Source of the DNA: Pelomyxa schiedti
Lineage: Eukaryota > Evosea > Pelobiontida > Pelomyxidae
Assembly (NCBI GenBank): GCA_020536535.1
Contig: JAHLWZ010000952.1
Span: forward strand, 1-38,943
Direction of reading: 5' to 3'
DNA length: 38,943 nt
A program made the translations under genes and the position numbers. Under the pieces are notes generated by a model. The model saw only the letters and a program-made list of their open reading frames with translations. It did not search any database and had not been told where the DNA came from. The stretch's first letter is position 1, and each line of letters opens with the position of its first letter. Below, one piece after another: positions 24,397 to 35,300 of the stretch.

Positions 24397-25392
24397 ATGG
24401 TCGATTTTGTTCTAGCCCCATTGTTGGGTGTGGGAAAAAACCTGCATCTATCTTAATTAATCTTATTAAATTTCCACAGGAGAGTGGTGGATTGGGGTAC
24501 TTTCTACAAAGCAATTTCTTGGCTATTTCCCAAGAGAGAACAAAAGATTTTTATGTCTGGCTTAGGTGGTGCAGGTAAGCGTTGTTTTTCATCGAGTGTC
24601 ACAAATTTAAATATATTTAGGTAAGACAACATTTCTGTATAAACTTAGTAGAACCTACTGCCGTTCGGACGATCTTATTATCTCAATTCCCACAATTGGA
24701 TTTTGTTTGTTGAACCTTCATTAATTCTGCACTAACTGCGTTGTCAGGCATTGAGAATTTATCTATGCGGAACATAGATTTCACTTGCACAGTGAGGGTT
24801 TCTTCTCTTTTGCACTTGACCAAAACTCTCAGGACTGTGAAGATGGTCACTGCCACTGTACAAGCTGCCTCAGCTCTGCACTTAAAAACCACGACATTGC
24901 TCGCGCCAAGAAAAAATTTAGTGCTGCGTGGGCTCCAAGTACCTTCCAGTATCACGTCTCACTTGGGTTGCTAACGATTTTGCTAGTCTTTGAAAACTCC
25001 AAGGCCATAATTTTCGTTGTGGATTGTGCAGCAGAAGATGATTATCTCTATATAACAAGAGAGTACTTATATAGGGTATTTCATTATTTACACCCACCAC
25101 TCTTTTCATGCCTTCTCAGTTCTGCCTGGATGACCATTTTGCCTCTGTTCCACTTCTAATTTTGGGTACTACTCCCACTCCTTTTTTCTTTTTTTCCTGG
25201 ACTTACCAAAACAAAGCAAATAAAATTGACTTGCCAAACGCGCGGACTGAGGCAAACCTCTATTCCTTACTGGAACTATCACTGCTTAATTTACTTGCAC
25301 CCACAAGACCGTGGGTGTTGTTGCCCTGTTGTGCAACCTCTGGACAGGGCATTAAAGAAGCCTTGGAATGGCTAAGTGCCGTTTTGGATTAA
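24397..25392 (+). CDS. Divergent Arf-like GTPase with Cys/His-rich switch II
   Basis: Arf/Arl-family GTPase by its spliced sequence: FYKAISWLFPKREQKIFMSG, P-loop GLGGAGKTTFLYKL, PTIGF then IENLSMRNIDFTCT, FSAAWAPIFENSKAIIFVVD, PLLILANKIDLPNA (base recognition NKID) and CCATSGQGIKEALEWL at the C-terminus. Between the interswitch strand and the WAPIFENS helix, where the family has WDVGGQDKIR, this protein reads DCEDGHCHCTSC and about 14 further residues. The catalytic Gln and GG pair are thus missing and five Cys with two His take their place. The start at ATG 24397 gives an N-terminus without the usual MG myristoylation site. About six introns, all in frame. Stop TAA 25390-25392. The gene converges with the coiled-coil gene 52 bases further on. 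Confidence 0.8.
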
Positions 25393-25444
25393 AAGATATT
25401 TGTTTGCATGGTGCATCCTTAGTTTCCGAATATAACTTTGTGTT

Positions 25445-26128
25445 TTACTGTTTGTCTGCCAAATAGGCATCATCAGTGTCAATGGTAAGTGGTTCCAGAG
25501 GTGAACCATGCTGTGACTCAACGAGAAGCTGGTCTTGCTGGTCATTAATGAAAAGTGCTTCTGAGCTTGTGCTTGTTGTGGTTGTCAGTGGCTCCTCAGA
25601 GAGCGGTATTAGTAATGGCTGAGCATCAGGCTCAGCCTCAGGGTCAGGGTCGCCATGGCTGTTGTGGTTGTTGAGTTCTTCGTTTTTGACAGCGTGGTAA
25701 GTGCTATTCTTGGAAGAGAACAGAGACTCCCCCTCGAGTAGGAGAGGCAGCAGAGCGGGCGTTTTTCTTCTCACCCTGAGGCGGTCTCTCTCCAGCCCAA
25801 GGCCCCGCTGCTTCTCCCTCTCCAGGTCCCGCCTCACGGTCTCCAGCTCGGCCCGGGTGGTCTCCAGCATCCTCTTGGCCAGCTCGGCCTCGGCTCTGGC
25901 CGCGGCGATGTCCAGCTGGGCCGCGGCCACTTCGAACTTGGAGACTTCCGCGACGTGGGTGGCGATGGTGACTTGGTGGCTGGCTAGGGCCGTGTAGTGC
26001 TTGAGGTCGAATTCGTGGTTGTTGGGGGTCACGGATATGGGAACTTCGCCGGGTTGAAGTGACTGTTGGACTTGGTGTTGGTAGAGTGATAGTTGCTTTT
26101 GTGGGTCCGGTTGTATCTGAATGATCAT
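25445..26128 (-). CDS. Coiled-coil protein, unknown function
   Basis: One uninterrupted frame of 227 residues from ATG 26128. Residues about 50-120 form an Ala/Glu/Arg heptad-rich helix (for example AAARAEAELAKRMLETTRAE) that should be a coiled coil; the rest is acidic and Ser/Thr-rich. I recognise no family. An alternative is that it is the last exon of the ankyrin gene upstream on the same strand: that gene's stop lies directly at a canonical donor (TCCA then GTAAGT, near 26217), and splicing to an acceptor about 70 nt later enters this frame in phase (TRNQIKPTMIIQIQ). Confidence 0.55.
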   Translation of the reverse strand: MIIQIQPDPQKQLSLYQHQVQQSLQPGEVPISVTPNNHEFDLKHYTALASHQVTIATHVAEVSKFEVAAAQLDIAAARAEAELAKRMLETTRAELETVRRDLEREKQRGLGLERDRLRVRRKTPALLPLLLEGESLFSSKNSTYHAVKNEELNNHNSHGDPDPEAEPDAQPLLIPLSEEPLTTTTSTSSEALFINDQQDQLLVESQHGSPLEPLTIDTDDAYLADKQ

Positions 26129-26214
26129 CGTGGGTTTAATTTGGTTTCTGGCTTTTTTGGTGTTGGGTTTTTAGGGGATAGTGTTAGGTTGGAAACAAGA
26201 TGGTAGGGTAGGTA

Positions 26215-28751
26215 TTACTTACTGGATAGTGGTACAAATAGTTTTGTTGTGTCTTCGTAAATCAGGGCATTGGCTACTTTGTTATCCACTTTCAATATCT
26301 CACATAATTTATACACAAGCTCATTGACTGACGATATTGCCAAGTCAAATTTTCTTTTTACATTTCCACAGGATACTACACCCACAACGTATATGAGTTG
26401 TAGAAGTGATTCCATAAACTTTTTCCCTCCCAGCACATGCTCCACCCTCTCTCTCCAACATTCAGGGAACATTGCCCCAGCACTGAGTAAGAATCTTGCT
26501 ATCTCAAGAGCTTCATCATCAGGTTTCTTGGTAATCATCTTGTTTCTTTGCCGCACACAGCAGTCTGAACAAAGGAAAAAAGAAGGGCAAAGCACACAGG
26601 CCATAAATGGAGTTCCACTGGCTGCTCCCCACAAGCCGCAGCCTGCACACCATAAAGGGGGTGTGCAGGCTCTCTTCATCACGGTATTTAATTGAGTATG
26701 TGAGGTAAACACTGTAAGACCGTGCTCCCGTATGCACAGGAACTAGTTGACAGTGAACCATACACAACAAAGCGGAATTTTTACCTTATTCCTTTCCAAA
26801 AGAGCTATAATGAGCGGCGTTTTCCCATTCTCACATTGCGACATCATGAGGGGAGCAGTATTCATATCAATACCACTTTCCACCAAGGCATTAACAACAG
26901 CAAGAGAGCTGCATCTACAAGCAATACGGAGTGCTGTTTGTGCACCAGGTGTCCTCATACCCTTTCCCCCACACACCAAAAGCTGAACAACAACGTCTGT
27001 TGTTCCCCTTGCACAGGCAACATGCAGAGGTAAAGTTCCATCCACTATATTTGGCACTGCTGCACCTCCACCGACACATACAAGTACGTCAACAACAGCG
27101 GCACACCCCCTAACTGCAGCAACATGTAGTGGGGTCATCCCGCATGCTCCTATGCCACAGCTAGCACCACTCACCCCACTCTCCACCAACAGTGAAACCA
27201 CTCCCACATGGTTATTACAACTTGCAATAGCCACGGGAGATATGCCATCCTTTCTTGTCTTGCTCACATCTAAGCTGGGGTTCCCTTTTTTGAGTAGGAG
27301 GTCCACAATCTCAGTATAGCCTTTTTGACTGGCAACAAAAAGAGGGGAGGCACCATCCCGGAGGTTCCCAAGATTGACATCGACACAGGTGGATAGGAGT
27401 ACATCAACACACGCACAGTGACGGTTTTGGCAAGCAACGTAAAGAGGGCTAGTACCATTCTCTTTGCTTTGTGTATTATCATCTGTCGTAACGATGGCAT
27501 TTGGGTTCGCACCAGCGTTGATGAGTGATACTGCAACACTGGTGTGGCCATTTTGACAGGCAAAAAAGAGGGGAGTTGCATTATTGAGCTGAAGTGTACA
27601 ATTCGGATTTGCACGCCCTTTGGATAGTAAAATATCAACAATGTGTATGTAACCGTACCAGCTCGCTATATGCAGTGGTGTTGCGCCTTTACGTTCAGAT
27701 GTTGTTGGTGTGTTAGAATCGACTGTATTGGGAGGGGCACTGTTCTCAAGAATTTCTGAACTTCCGTCAGTGTGTACTTGGGATTCCAAGAGATCAATAA
27801 GGAAATCTACAATATTTGTATGACCTCCCTCACTAGCAGCAAATAGTAGTGTTGGAGACCCAGGGATTTTTGGGTGGCGTGAGTGCAAGAAGTTTGGATT
27901 TGATCCTAGTATGTGGCTAAGAGTAGAATAATCTCCGTCTCCTGCAGCTTGGAAAAGTTTGTCCATAACGGAGCCATTGTCTGTATAGGAAACTGGTTTG
28001 ACTGTATCCTCACTAGAACTAGGAACCAAAATTGCTCCATCATTAAGGTCATCTTGCTGCCCACTATCAATGCACCCGGTGATGGGTTCACTGCCATCAT
28101 CATTTTGCACTGGTGGATTCCCAGCTTCACGGACTCGAAATTTCTTCCTGCGCTCATGAGAAGCGGGAGCAGGCAGGGGAAGTGCCAAACTTGTGGGGTG
28201 CTCACAAGCAGTTACAGAGGTGGTAGTAGTGGTAGTTGTCGTGGTAGTCGTAGCGGTGAATGGTTGAGCGTCAGGGGATTTTGCAGGTTCCGCAGCGGAA
28301 TCGGGGGATGTCAATTCTGGTGTCCTTGGTGGAGAGACAGTTTGAGGTTGTGATGGAGGTGTGGATGTTATGGAAGTTGTTGCCTTTGTTGGTGTTGGGA
28401 GGTGGATTTTATGTGGTGAAGGTGACCTTGAAGGCGACCTTGAAGCTGGGGGTGAAGGCAAAGGTGATGGAAGGGGAGATACATTCAACATATTGGAAGC
28501 CAGGGTGGACTTACTCATGGGAACATATTTCGAAAAAGTAGGCATGGAGGGGTTGAAATTGAAGTTGTGGAAGTGGGTGGCTGTCGCCCTGTACGGAGAG
28601 AAAGGCATTGAGCCAGTCAGGAATCTCTTTGAGAATGGTGTGATATCTGAAGGTGATGCCGTGGGTGTCACGTCATCCTCCTGCTCTTTGTCACTGGGCT
28701 CCTCACTATCTGGAGGTAACTGAACAAACTTAGCAGAAGCAGCACTGCCAA
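26215..28751 (-). CDS. Ankyrin-repeat protein with C-terminal zinc finger
   Basis: N-terminal 200 residues are low complexity, with Ser/Pro motifs such as SPLPSPLPSPPASRSPSRSP and a poly-Thr run. Ten or so ankyrin repeats follow (about 27980-26770), with typical GATPLHIASWYGYIHIVDIL, NNATPLFFACQNGHTSVAV and GTLPLHVACARGTTDVVV. A short intron (about 26730-26772) joins them in frame to a Cys-rich module, WCAGCGLWG...CVLCPSFFLCSDCC, which resembles a MYND or related cross-brace finger though the last ligands are unclear. A helical tail completes it. The upstream exon is not fixed: an acceptor lies at 28752, and an ATG in strong Kozak-like context (GCCACCATGG) at 29018 probably starts the gene. 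Likely a protein-interaction scaffold; no specific role can be read. Confidence 0.78.
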
Positions 28752-29018
28752 CTAATCATAAAAAAAAAAAAAAAAACAACAATATCAAATTAACAAAGAA
28801 GAAACGGAATAAGAATGGCGAGGAGAAGAGAGGAGGGGAGGGAAAAAGAAGAAGAAAAGAAAAGAAAAAAGAAAGACAGGGGGGAGACACAACGTGCTTG
28901 CAAGGCAGATCTGAAGAGACGAGCAGGGGGAGTGAGGGCCCTGTGGGGGTGTGGCGGTGACGGCGATTCCCTCTCCCTGGCAGCCGAGGGGCTCGCCACG
29001 ACGCGGTCCCTCAGCCAT

Positions 29019-29311
29019 GGTGGCAACTCAAACGGCTTGCCAAGGTGCCAAAGTGTTGTTTGTTAGTTTGAGTGAAAAGTTTGTTTGGTTGGGTGTTTGT
29101 TTGTTTGTTTGTTTGTGGTGCTTTGGTTGGGATTGTCGGTATTCGATACGTACTGTGGACGCGTCTTGATCCAGCTGTGTGGTGGGAAAAGCAAAAGAAG
29201 AAAGAAAAAAGCAAACGCGAACGCACTCGCTGCCGCAATAATAATCAACGACGAAATTGTTTCTTCGATCTCGGGGGATCTAGAAGACCGACCATCCAAT
29301 GGGATAAGATC
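29019..29311. promoter_or_regulatory. Bidirectional promoter region, ankyrin gene / PARP-UNG fusion gene
   Basis: Under 300 bases separate the divergent starts (ATG 29018 on minus, ATG 29312 on plus). It contains a TTTG repeat (about 29094-29116) and a purine-rich AAAG/AAAAGAAGAAAG stretch. The two genes probably share regulatory sequence. No named motif is claimed. Confidence 0.4.
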
Positions 29312-32300
29312 ATGGAAACTTCAATAGGGTGCTCAAACATGCAAAACAGCGCCCCTAGTGGCTTGCCTTGGACCAGCTTGTTCCTCCCTTCATCAAATAT
29401 CTGTGATCGGGGATCTCTTCGGAAAATGGAACGAAACGAAAAATTAAAATTTAACAACAACAAAGAGAGAACCTTTGCGTTAATGTTGCCTGTTATTAGG
29501 GCCAAGCCCGGTGCACCACGGGCGGCATTACCGAAAACAAAACGCCGTAGAACGGGATCTGCGACATCGTCCAGGGTGAAGTCTAAGCCCATTCCGAAGG
29601 AGATTGCGCTGCCCCAACGTAAAACCGCGTCGGCGACTCCGCTCAAACTGACCCAGATCTTTCCGTTGCCACTTACATCGATCGAGAGATCTCCTACCGT
29701 AAAAGACAAGCTCGTGTCTCTGCGTGACTCGGAAAACGTCGCGCCCGAAGCAGCGACTGCAGAGACTTCGTTGACAAGACTTGTCACTCCCGGCCAAGAG
29801 CTTGAAGCAACTGGCGCAATTCCAGTTGGGAACAAAGTGGCATCAGGCCCGCTTTCTGGCCAAGTTTTCTGTTTCACGCCAGATGCTTTGTTTCTGAGGG
29901 AACTGAGGAATGCCGTGCGCGCTCAGGGTGGGGCAGTATCGTATTCACTCAGTAAGAAAACCACTCATGTGGTGGCCACGGAAGAAGAAGTGAAGGGATT
30001 TGAACTTGCTGAGGTCACAGATGTAAATGAGAGTGATCATACACCCCACTGTTCACCAAGTCCTAGTGATGTAAATAAAGCTCTCAATGATAGGAGCCAG
30101 ACAACTAGAGGTAACCTATGCAGAGGAAGCATTTTGGCAAGGGCAAAACTGATGAAAAATGTCTCCATTGTCACACCTGACTTTTTCACTGGCTCCAAAA
30201 CTGAGAAGACAGGCCAGCTAGCACCTCAGTCTGACAAAGATCCTGTAATCCCACATTTGAACCACAGCTCTGTTTCCTTGAACAGTACCGATGAGCCAAA
30301 GACTGTCTCAACTCCATGTGAAGAAATTGATCCCATAGTTGGAAAAGAAGTCACTGAGATACCACTTGAGGACACACTATTAAACGAGATAGACAAAATT
30401 GAAAGAAATCAAGTTGAAGTGAAACCCAACCAGCAGGAACCTAAATCTGTACATGTTTTTCTCTATGAGTTGCAGTTTTCATGTTGAGTACTCAATTCTT
30501 TTAGTCTGGCTCAGGACCACCTAACTACCGCAAGCCTGCTTACAGTGGGCTCACCCGTGTTTATAACTTTGAGGACCCAGGCCAACCAAGTTTTCCAGAA
30601 GAATATACAATCCTTAATCGCAAAGTTTTGCACGTTGTCACAAACTTAAATAATAACACACTAAAATCACTTTACAGTGTACTGACCTCTCTAATAACGA
30701 AAATAAATACTACTGCCTAGAGCTCCACTATGGTGGTTACTCCAATTACAGGCAAAAAAAATCACAGTAGCTTATAAACCCTTACTTCTATTCAAAAGAG
30801 TGTTTACACACTGGGGAAAGACAGATGAAATAGATTGGAGACGTTCATCTTCCTGTGGGCAGAAGCAATGCAGATATGTTCACACTGAGGTGCAGGCACA
30901 GGTACTCACAAGTTTGTGTTTCAAGGTCTCACATATCGTCTCTAGACTCTGTTCCAAATAATTCTGGATGAAAAATTATCCGAATACAAGCAATATAAGG
31001 TCTCCTTCTGATTTTTCAGTTTTCTTATCTGTATCTACAGATTGTGGACCTAAATGTCTCTACTATTGGGTCAGATAAGGTTTTCTTTCACAGGTCTTAA
31101 TTATTCCTCAATCTGTTATCACAGGGCATTGAATCCGGAAATGCCAAGGCACCAACAGTACCAACAGAATCTCACACACCAAGTTCCAGTATCAACTTAA
31201 CACCAAGTGTGGCCCACCTTGTTTCTTTGTTATTCTCTGAAGCAACTCAAAGTTTAATATCTCAGGTAAATATTTCGAGAAATACCTCCACCTCTCACAT
31301 TTTTCTGCAGTTGAATGTACTTATAACTGCACGCGGAATAGAAACTCCTTTGGGAGTTCTCACTTCCAATCAAGTGGCAAAAGGAAGAAGCATCCTCGAT
31401 AAAATTCAGAGTATCCTCTTGATGGTAGTTAAAATATCACACATAGACCCTCATTATTTCGTAGGCAGGACCTCCTGGAGATATCAAAAAGCTCTCTGGT
31501 GAATTCTATTCCCTAATTCCCCACAAAATTGGCCAGAGGTTTTTTGTAAAGTTTTGTTTTTCCATACTCACTTGTTTTAGCAAGTCACAAATAAGCTCTG
31601 CTCTAATCAACAATCTTTCCTTACTTCATCAAAAACAAGAATTACTGCAATTGATGGATGATGTCCTTAGAGTAGGTTTCTGTTGGATATTGTAATATTT
31701 GCTTATATATTCATGGAAAGGTTCTTAGTACCGGTGAAGCATCTGAATCTGCTCTTCTGACAAGTAAATATCGAGCTGTGTGTATTAATGCACAAATTTG
31801 CTTTGTATTCACACCAACAGCTCCACTGTACAATTACAGAAGTTGAGGAAGGGACTCCCGAATATCAGCGCCTTTTGGAATGTATGTGTGCTCCAAGTAA
31901 AAAAAGTACTGTGTCAGCACTTGGCTTGCATGTACTACACATTTGGCAAATTAGTCGAGAAGAAGACAGAGACACATTTACTTCAACTATTTTCAACACT
32001 AAACTTCTATTCCATGGTTCCAAAGCAGGTTTGAGAAATAAGATGCTTATTGGGGCTTACACTTCTGAAAGGTAACTGGCTGGGAATTCTATCACGTGGG
32101 TTTCTGGATCCAAAAACAGTTTTATCCATGGGTGTGTCCAGAACTGATGAGGGTCTTTTGGTAACTTTTTTTACTCTATGCCGCTCTTTGAGGAAAAAAT
32201 AGGGTACTGGACTATATTTCACTCCTGATCCTCTCACAGCAATCAAGTACACAACTGGTAACAAGACCTGAAAGACATTATGCCAAGTTCCAATTTAGGA

Positions 32301-35300
32301 TCGAACCGCATTATTGCAGCAGCTACCGTCGCTCTTGGGAATATAAAAGATTACTACACTCATATGCCAACACTTGTTTCACCTCCTCAGAATTACCATT
32401 CTTGTCATGGCGTTAAATCTCAACCTGAGCTCCACTCAGAATTTTCTGATGATGAGTTGAGTTTCTCGATTGCATTGAAATATTCTCTAATGTGGACACT
32501 AGATATGTCATATATGACAAAACTCAACAAAAACTTGAATACCTTGTCGAATTTACCTTGGAGAACGATTCAACAATGGTTACTGAAGAAAGTATTATAG
32601 CTGACAAGCCGACTCAAAATCTTCAAACTCTGGAATCAGAAAAACCAGCTCTAAGACCTTCAAACCCCACCTCCCAATCCCCTTCACCACCGAAGTCACT
32701 CTCACAACCTCCGTTAGCCGAGCCAATTCTGAAGGCTCCAAGAACAGTAGCTAGAGTTCCTACAGTACAGGAACCAACCACTAGTGTCAGGAAGACGCTT
32801 CCCCATTCATCCCAAGCCCCACTTCATTCCAATTTTCTACCTGTAGCCACAAGCAATGCCCCTCAAGCAAGCTCCAAACCAAAGTCTCCACATCCAATTA
32901 CTGTAGAATTCCTGACCACTGCCCTTCCACGATATGCTTCCTGGGTTGCAACTTTACGGGTTGATTATAAATCAGAACTCATGACATGGGAGAAAGCAGG
33001 GAAATCGGGCCAATTTTTTTATGTTGGTGTGTTCTTTTGAAATTTTTTTATCTGTGTTAACAGGAAACAGATCTGAGTGACTGGAAGGTTTTCCTAATTA
33101 CTTTTTCTCCACTCTAACTTCAAAAGCAACGCTCCATAAGAGCTACAGGGTTTGCTGACGTTGCTCATAAGTTATTTCCATTTTTTGAGGAAGGAAAGGT
33201 GTACAGTATCTCCCACTGCATCATCCAACCTTCTCGTGAGACCTATGGAGTGATTCACAACCCTAACCAACTGCTTTTTACTGCTGAAACAAGCGTTGAT
33301 TTATCTACTGGTTTTTTTTGATAATCTCTAAACGCAATGCTTACTCTACTAAAGACCACAATCCATTCCCTCCTGTTTTGGCTCATTATCTCCCTCTAAC
33401 TACTGCTCTAAAGAGGGGTCATCAAGCTGTTGTTGGTACGCGTTCCTGCTGTCTTCAGCCACCTAACATTCTGCTCAGACGTCGTGGGTTGTGTATCAAG
33501 TATTGGCGAGTTGAACTCTATTACAGCAGCCAGCACAGGGAACGCCATTCCTACAGTAAGCTGTACCTTATCATTATTTCTCCTAATATTTTAGCGACAA
33601 GTTCAACTTCGAGACAAATCTGGATCGGCTGTTCTGCAGGTGTGGTACGCTACAGCCACAGAATGCCCCTTCTCTGTCAACTCCATTATTGCCTTGAGAG
33701 GCGTTTTGGTAAATGACTTCCAAGGTATAAACCCGTTTGACCCTTTTCTTCTTACCAGAACTAGACGTAAAGACACTGTCAACAAAACATGCTTCCTTCC
33801 ACCTCTACATTGATAAGACCGATATTCCGGAAGTCGCAGATCTTAAAAAATGGTACCAACCAGGGGAATAATCTCCATTTAATAAAGCTGAGGATGGAGA
33901 AACAAGTGAGTCAAGAATCTCTTGTATTAAAAGTGCCACCAAGCCAGAGGTAGTTACGTTTTTTCCCCTTATTTGCAAACTTGTTTTTTTAGCACTATTG
34001 AACAAGACATCCCGTCCTTGCAAATCCCTGAAGTGAATTCTGTTGTGCAACGATGGATGGTACCCTCTGGTAAACTTGAAGTTCCCTCCATTCAACCAGA
34101 CTCAATCTCCAAATCCCTCTGCGGTATCAACAGAAATGCCACTTCATTTCCCTCATAATACTAGGGGAACACCTATCGTGGGACTCTGTTCAAGTGTGCC
34201 AATGGCTCGAGGACACTCTAAATCTTCCCCAATATTCTCCTTTATTCAAACAACAACAAATTACTGGAGCTATCCTGGAAACCCTTTCTGACAGTGACTT
34301 ATTGAACTATTTGGGTGTGAGTTCTTTGGGTCACAGGAAAGTTATTATCTCTGCCGTAGAAACATTAAGGCAAAAAACAAGGTTCTATCACACAACGTGG
34401 TTACAATTTCCAATCCTCTTAGGGACACTAGAGCACATCTCATAGAGACAATTGTTAAGGATCATGAAACAATCACCGAGTTCGCTCGTGAGTTGAGATT
34501 ACGTGTCCAGAAAGATGCTGCAGTGGATTGGGCTGGCTTTTCGTCCTTTTTATCTAACATGTGCTCGCCAGCACTTGCACAAATTGTCTTATCTCACCTC
34601 AGTCCACCTATTCTCAAGAGGTAACTAAGCCTCTAAGACCAACAAAAAAAGTTCTCTTTCCTTCCTTCATTTCTCTCAGACTTCAAGAGTTCGGCCTAAG
34701 AAACAATCTTATAACCAATGCAGTTATAAACCTCTCTTTGAATAATAACGAAGCAGTTTTGAAAGATTCACTGGCCAGTCGTATCTTCCCATTCAGAAAA
34801 AATAGTTCTATATAGAAGTGTAAATAAGAACATGACTGTGTTTGAAGGACCTTTTTCAATTACTTCGTATAGAGTCAAAAGAAGTAGAGGTCCCAAACCG
34901 GCTTTTACTTAATCCGTTTTCTCATCTTGATGACTTGTGTGCACGTAAGCTCGATTCCAGTGAAGAACTTGGACTTGAGCTGATATCAGCATCCCAGTTA
35001 CCACAAGACACCCTTGATGTGAGCATTCTGATTTAGCTGCAATTCACATTGAAACATTCAAAGCACTGTTTCAGATGGAAGATAGGACATTCCCCTATTG
35101 TCAGCCTTAAAGTATTTAAAGCTAACTTCAGCCTTTTCACACGCAACTTATTGAGGGACATTGATTGGAGGTATACACTCACTGCCATACGATTTTCTCC
35201 TTGACGCAGTAACAGGAATATTGCTCTCTGCGGGGGTTCTGTATTAGCCTCTCTTCTCCTAGCTCCGAAAACAATTCCCTTGGAAGATTGGTACTTTGGG

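Noticed and set aside
29072-29311. Open frame upstream of METS... as an N-terminal signal or membrane segment of the PARP fusion (LFGWVFVCLFVCGALVGI)
   Set aside because: It has no ATG, lies in the short divergent promoter region and is encoded by a TTTG repeat; the hydrophobic run is probably a by-product of the repeat.
29245-29877. Minus-strand 210-residue frame opposite the PARP fusion N-terminus
   Set aside because: Antisense shadow of the first coding exon, which itself leads into the BRCT domain.
34998-35090. An apparent 18-nt ultra-short intron (GTGAGC...TTTAG) in the fusion gene
   Set aside because: A 45-nt intron ending at CAAAG in the same phase explains the frame equally well and fits the length of the other introns.
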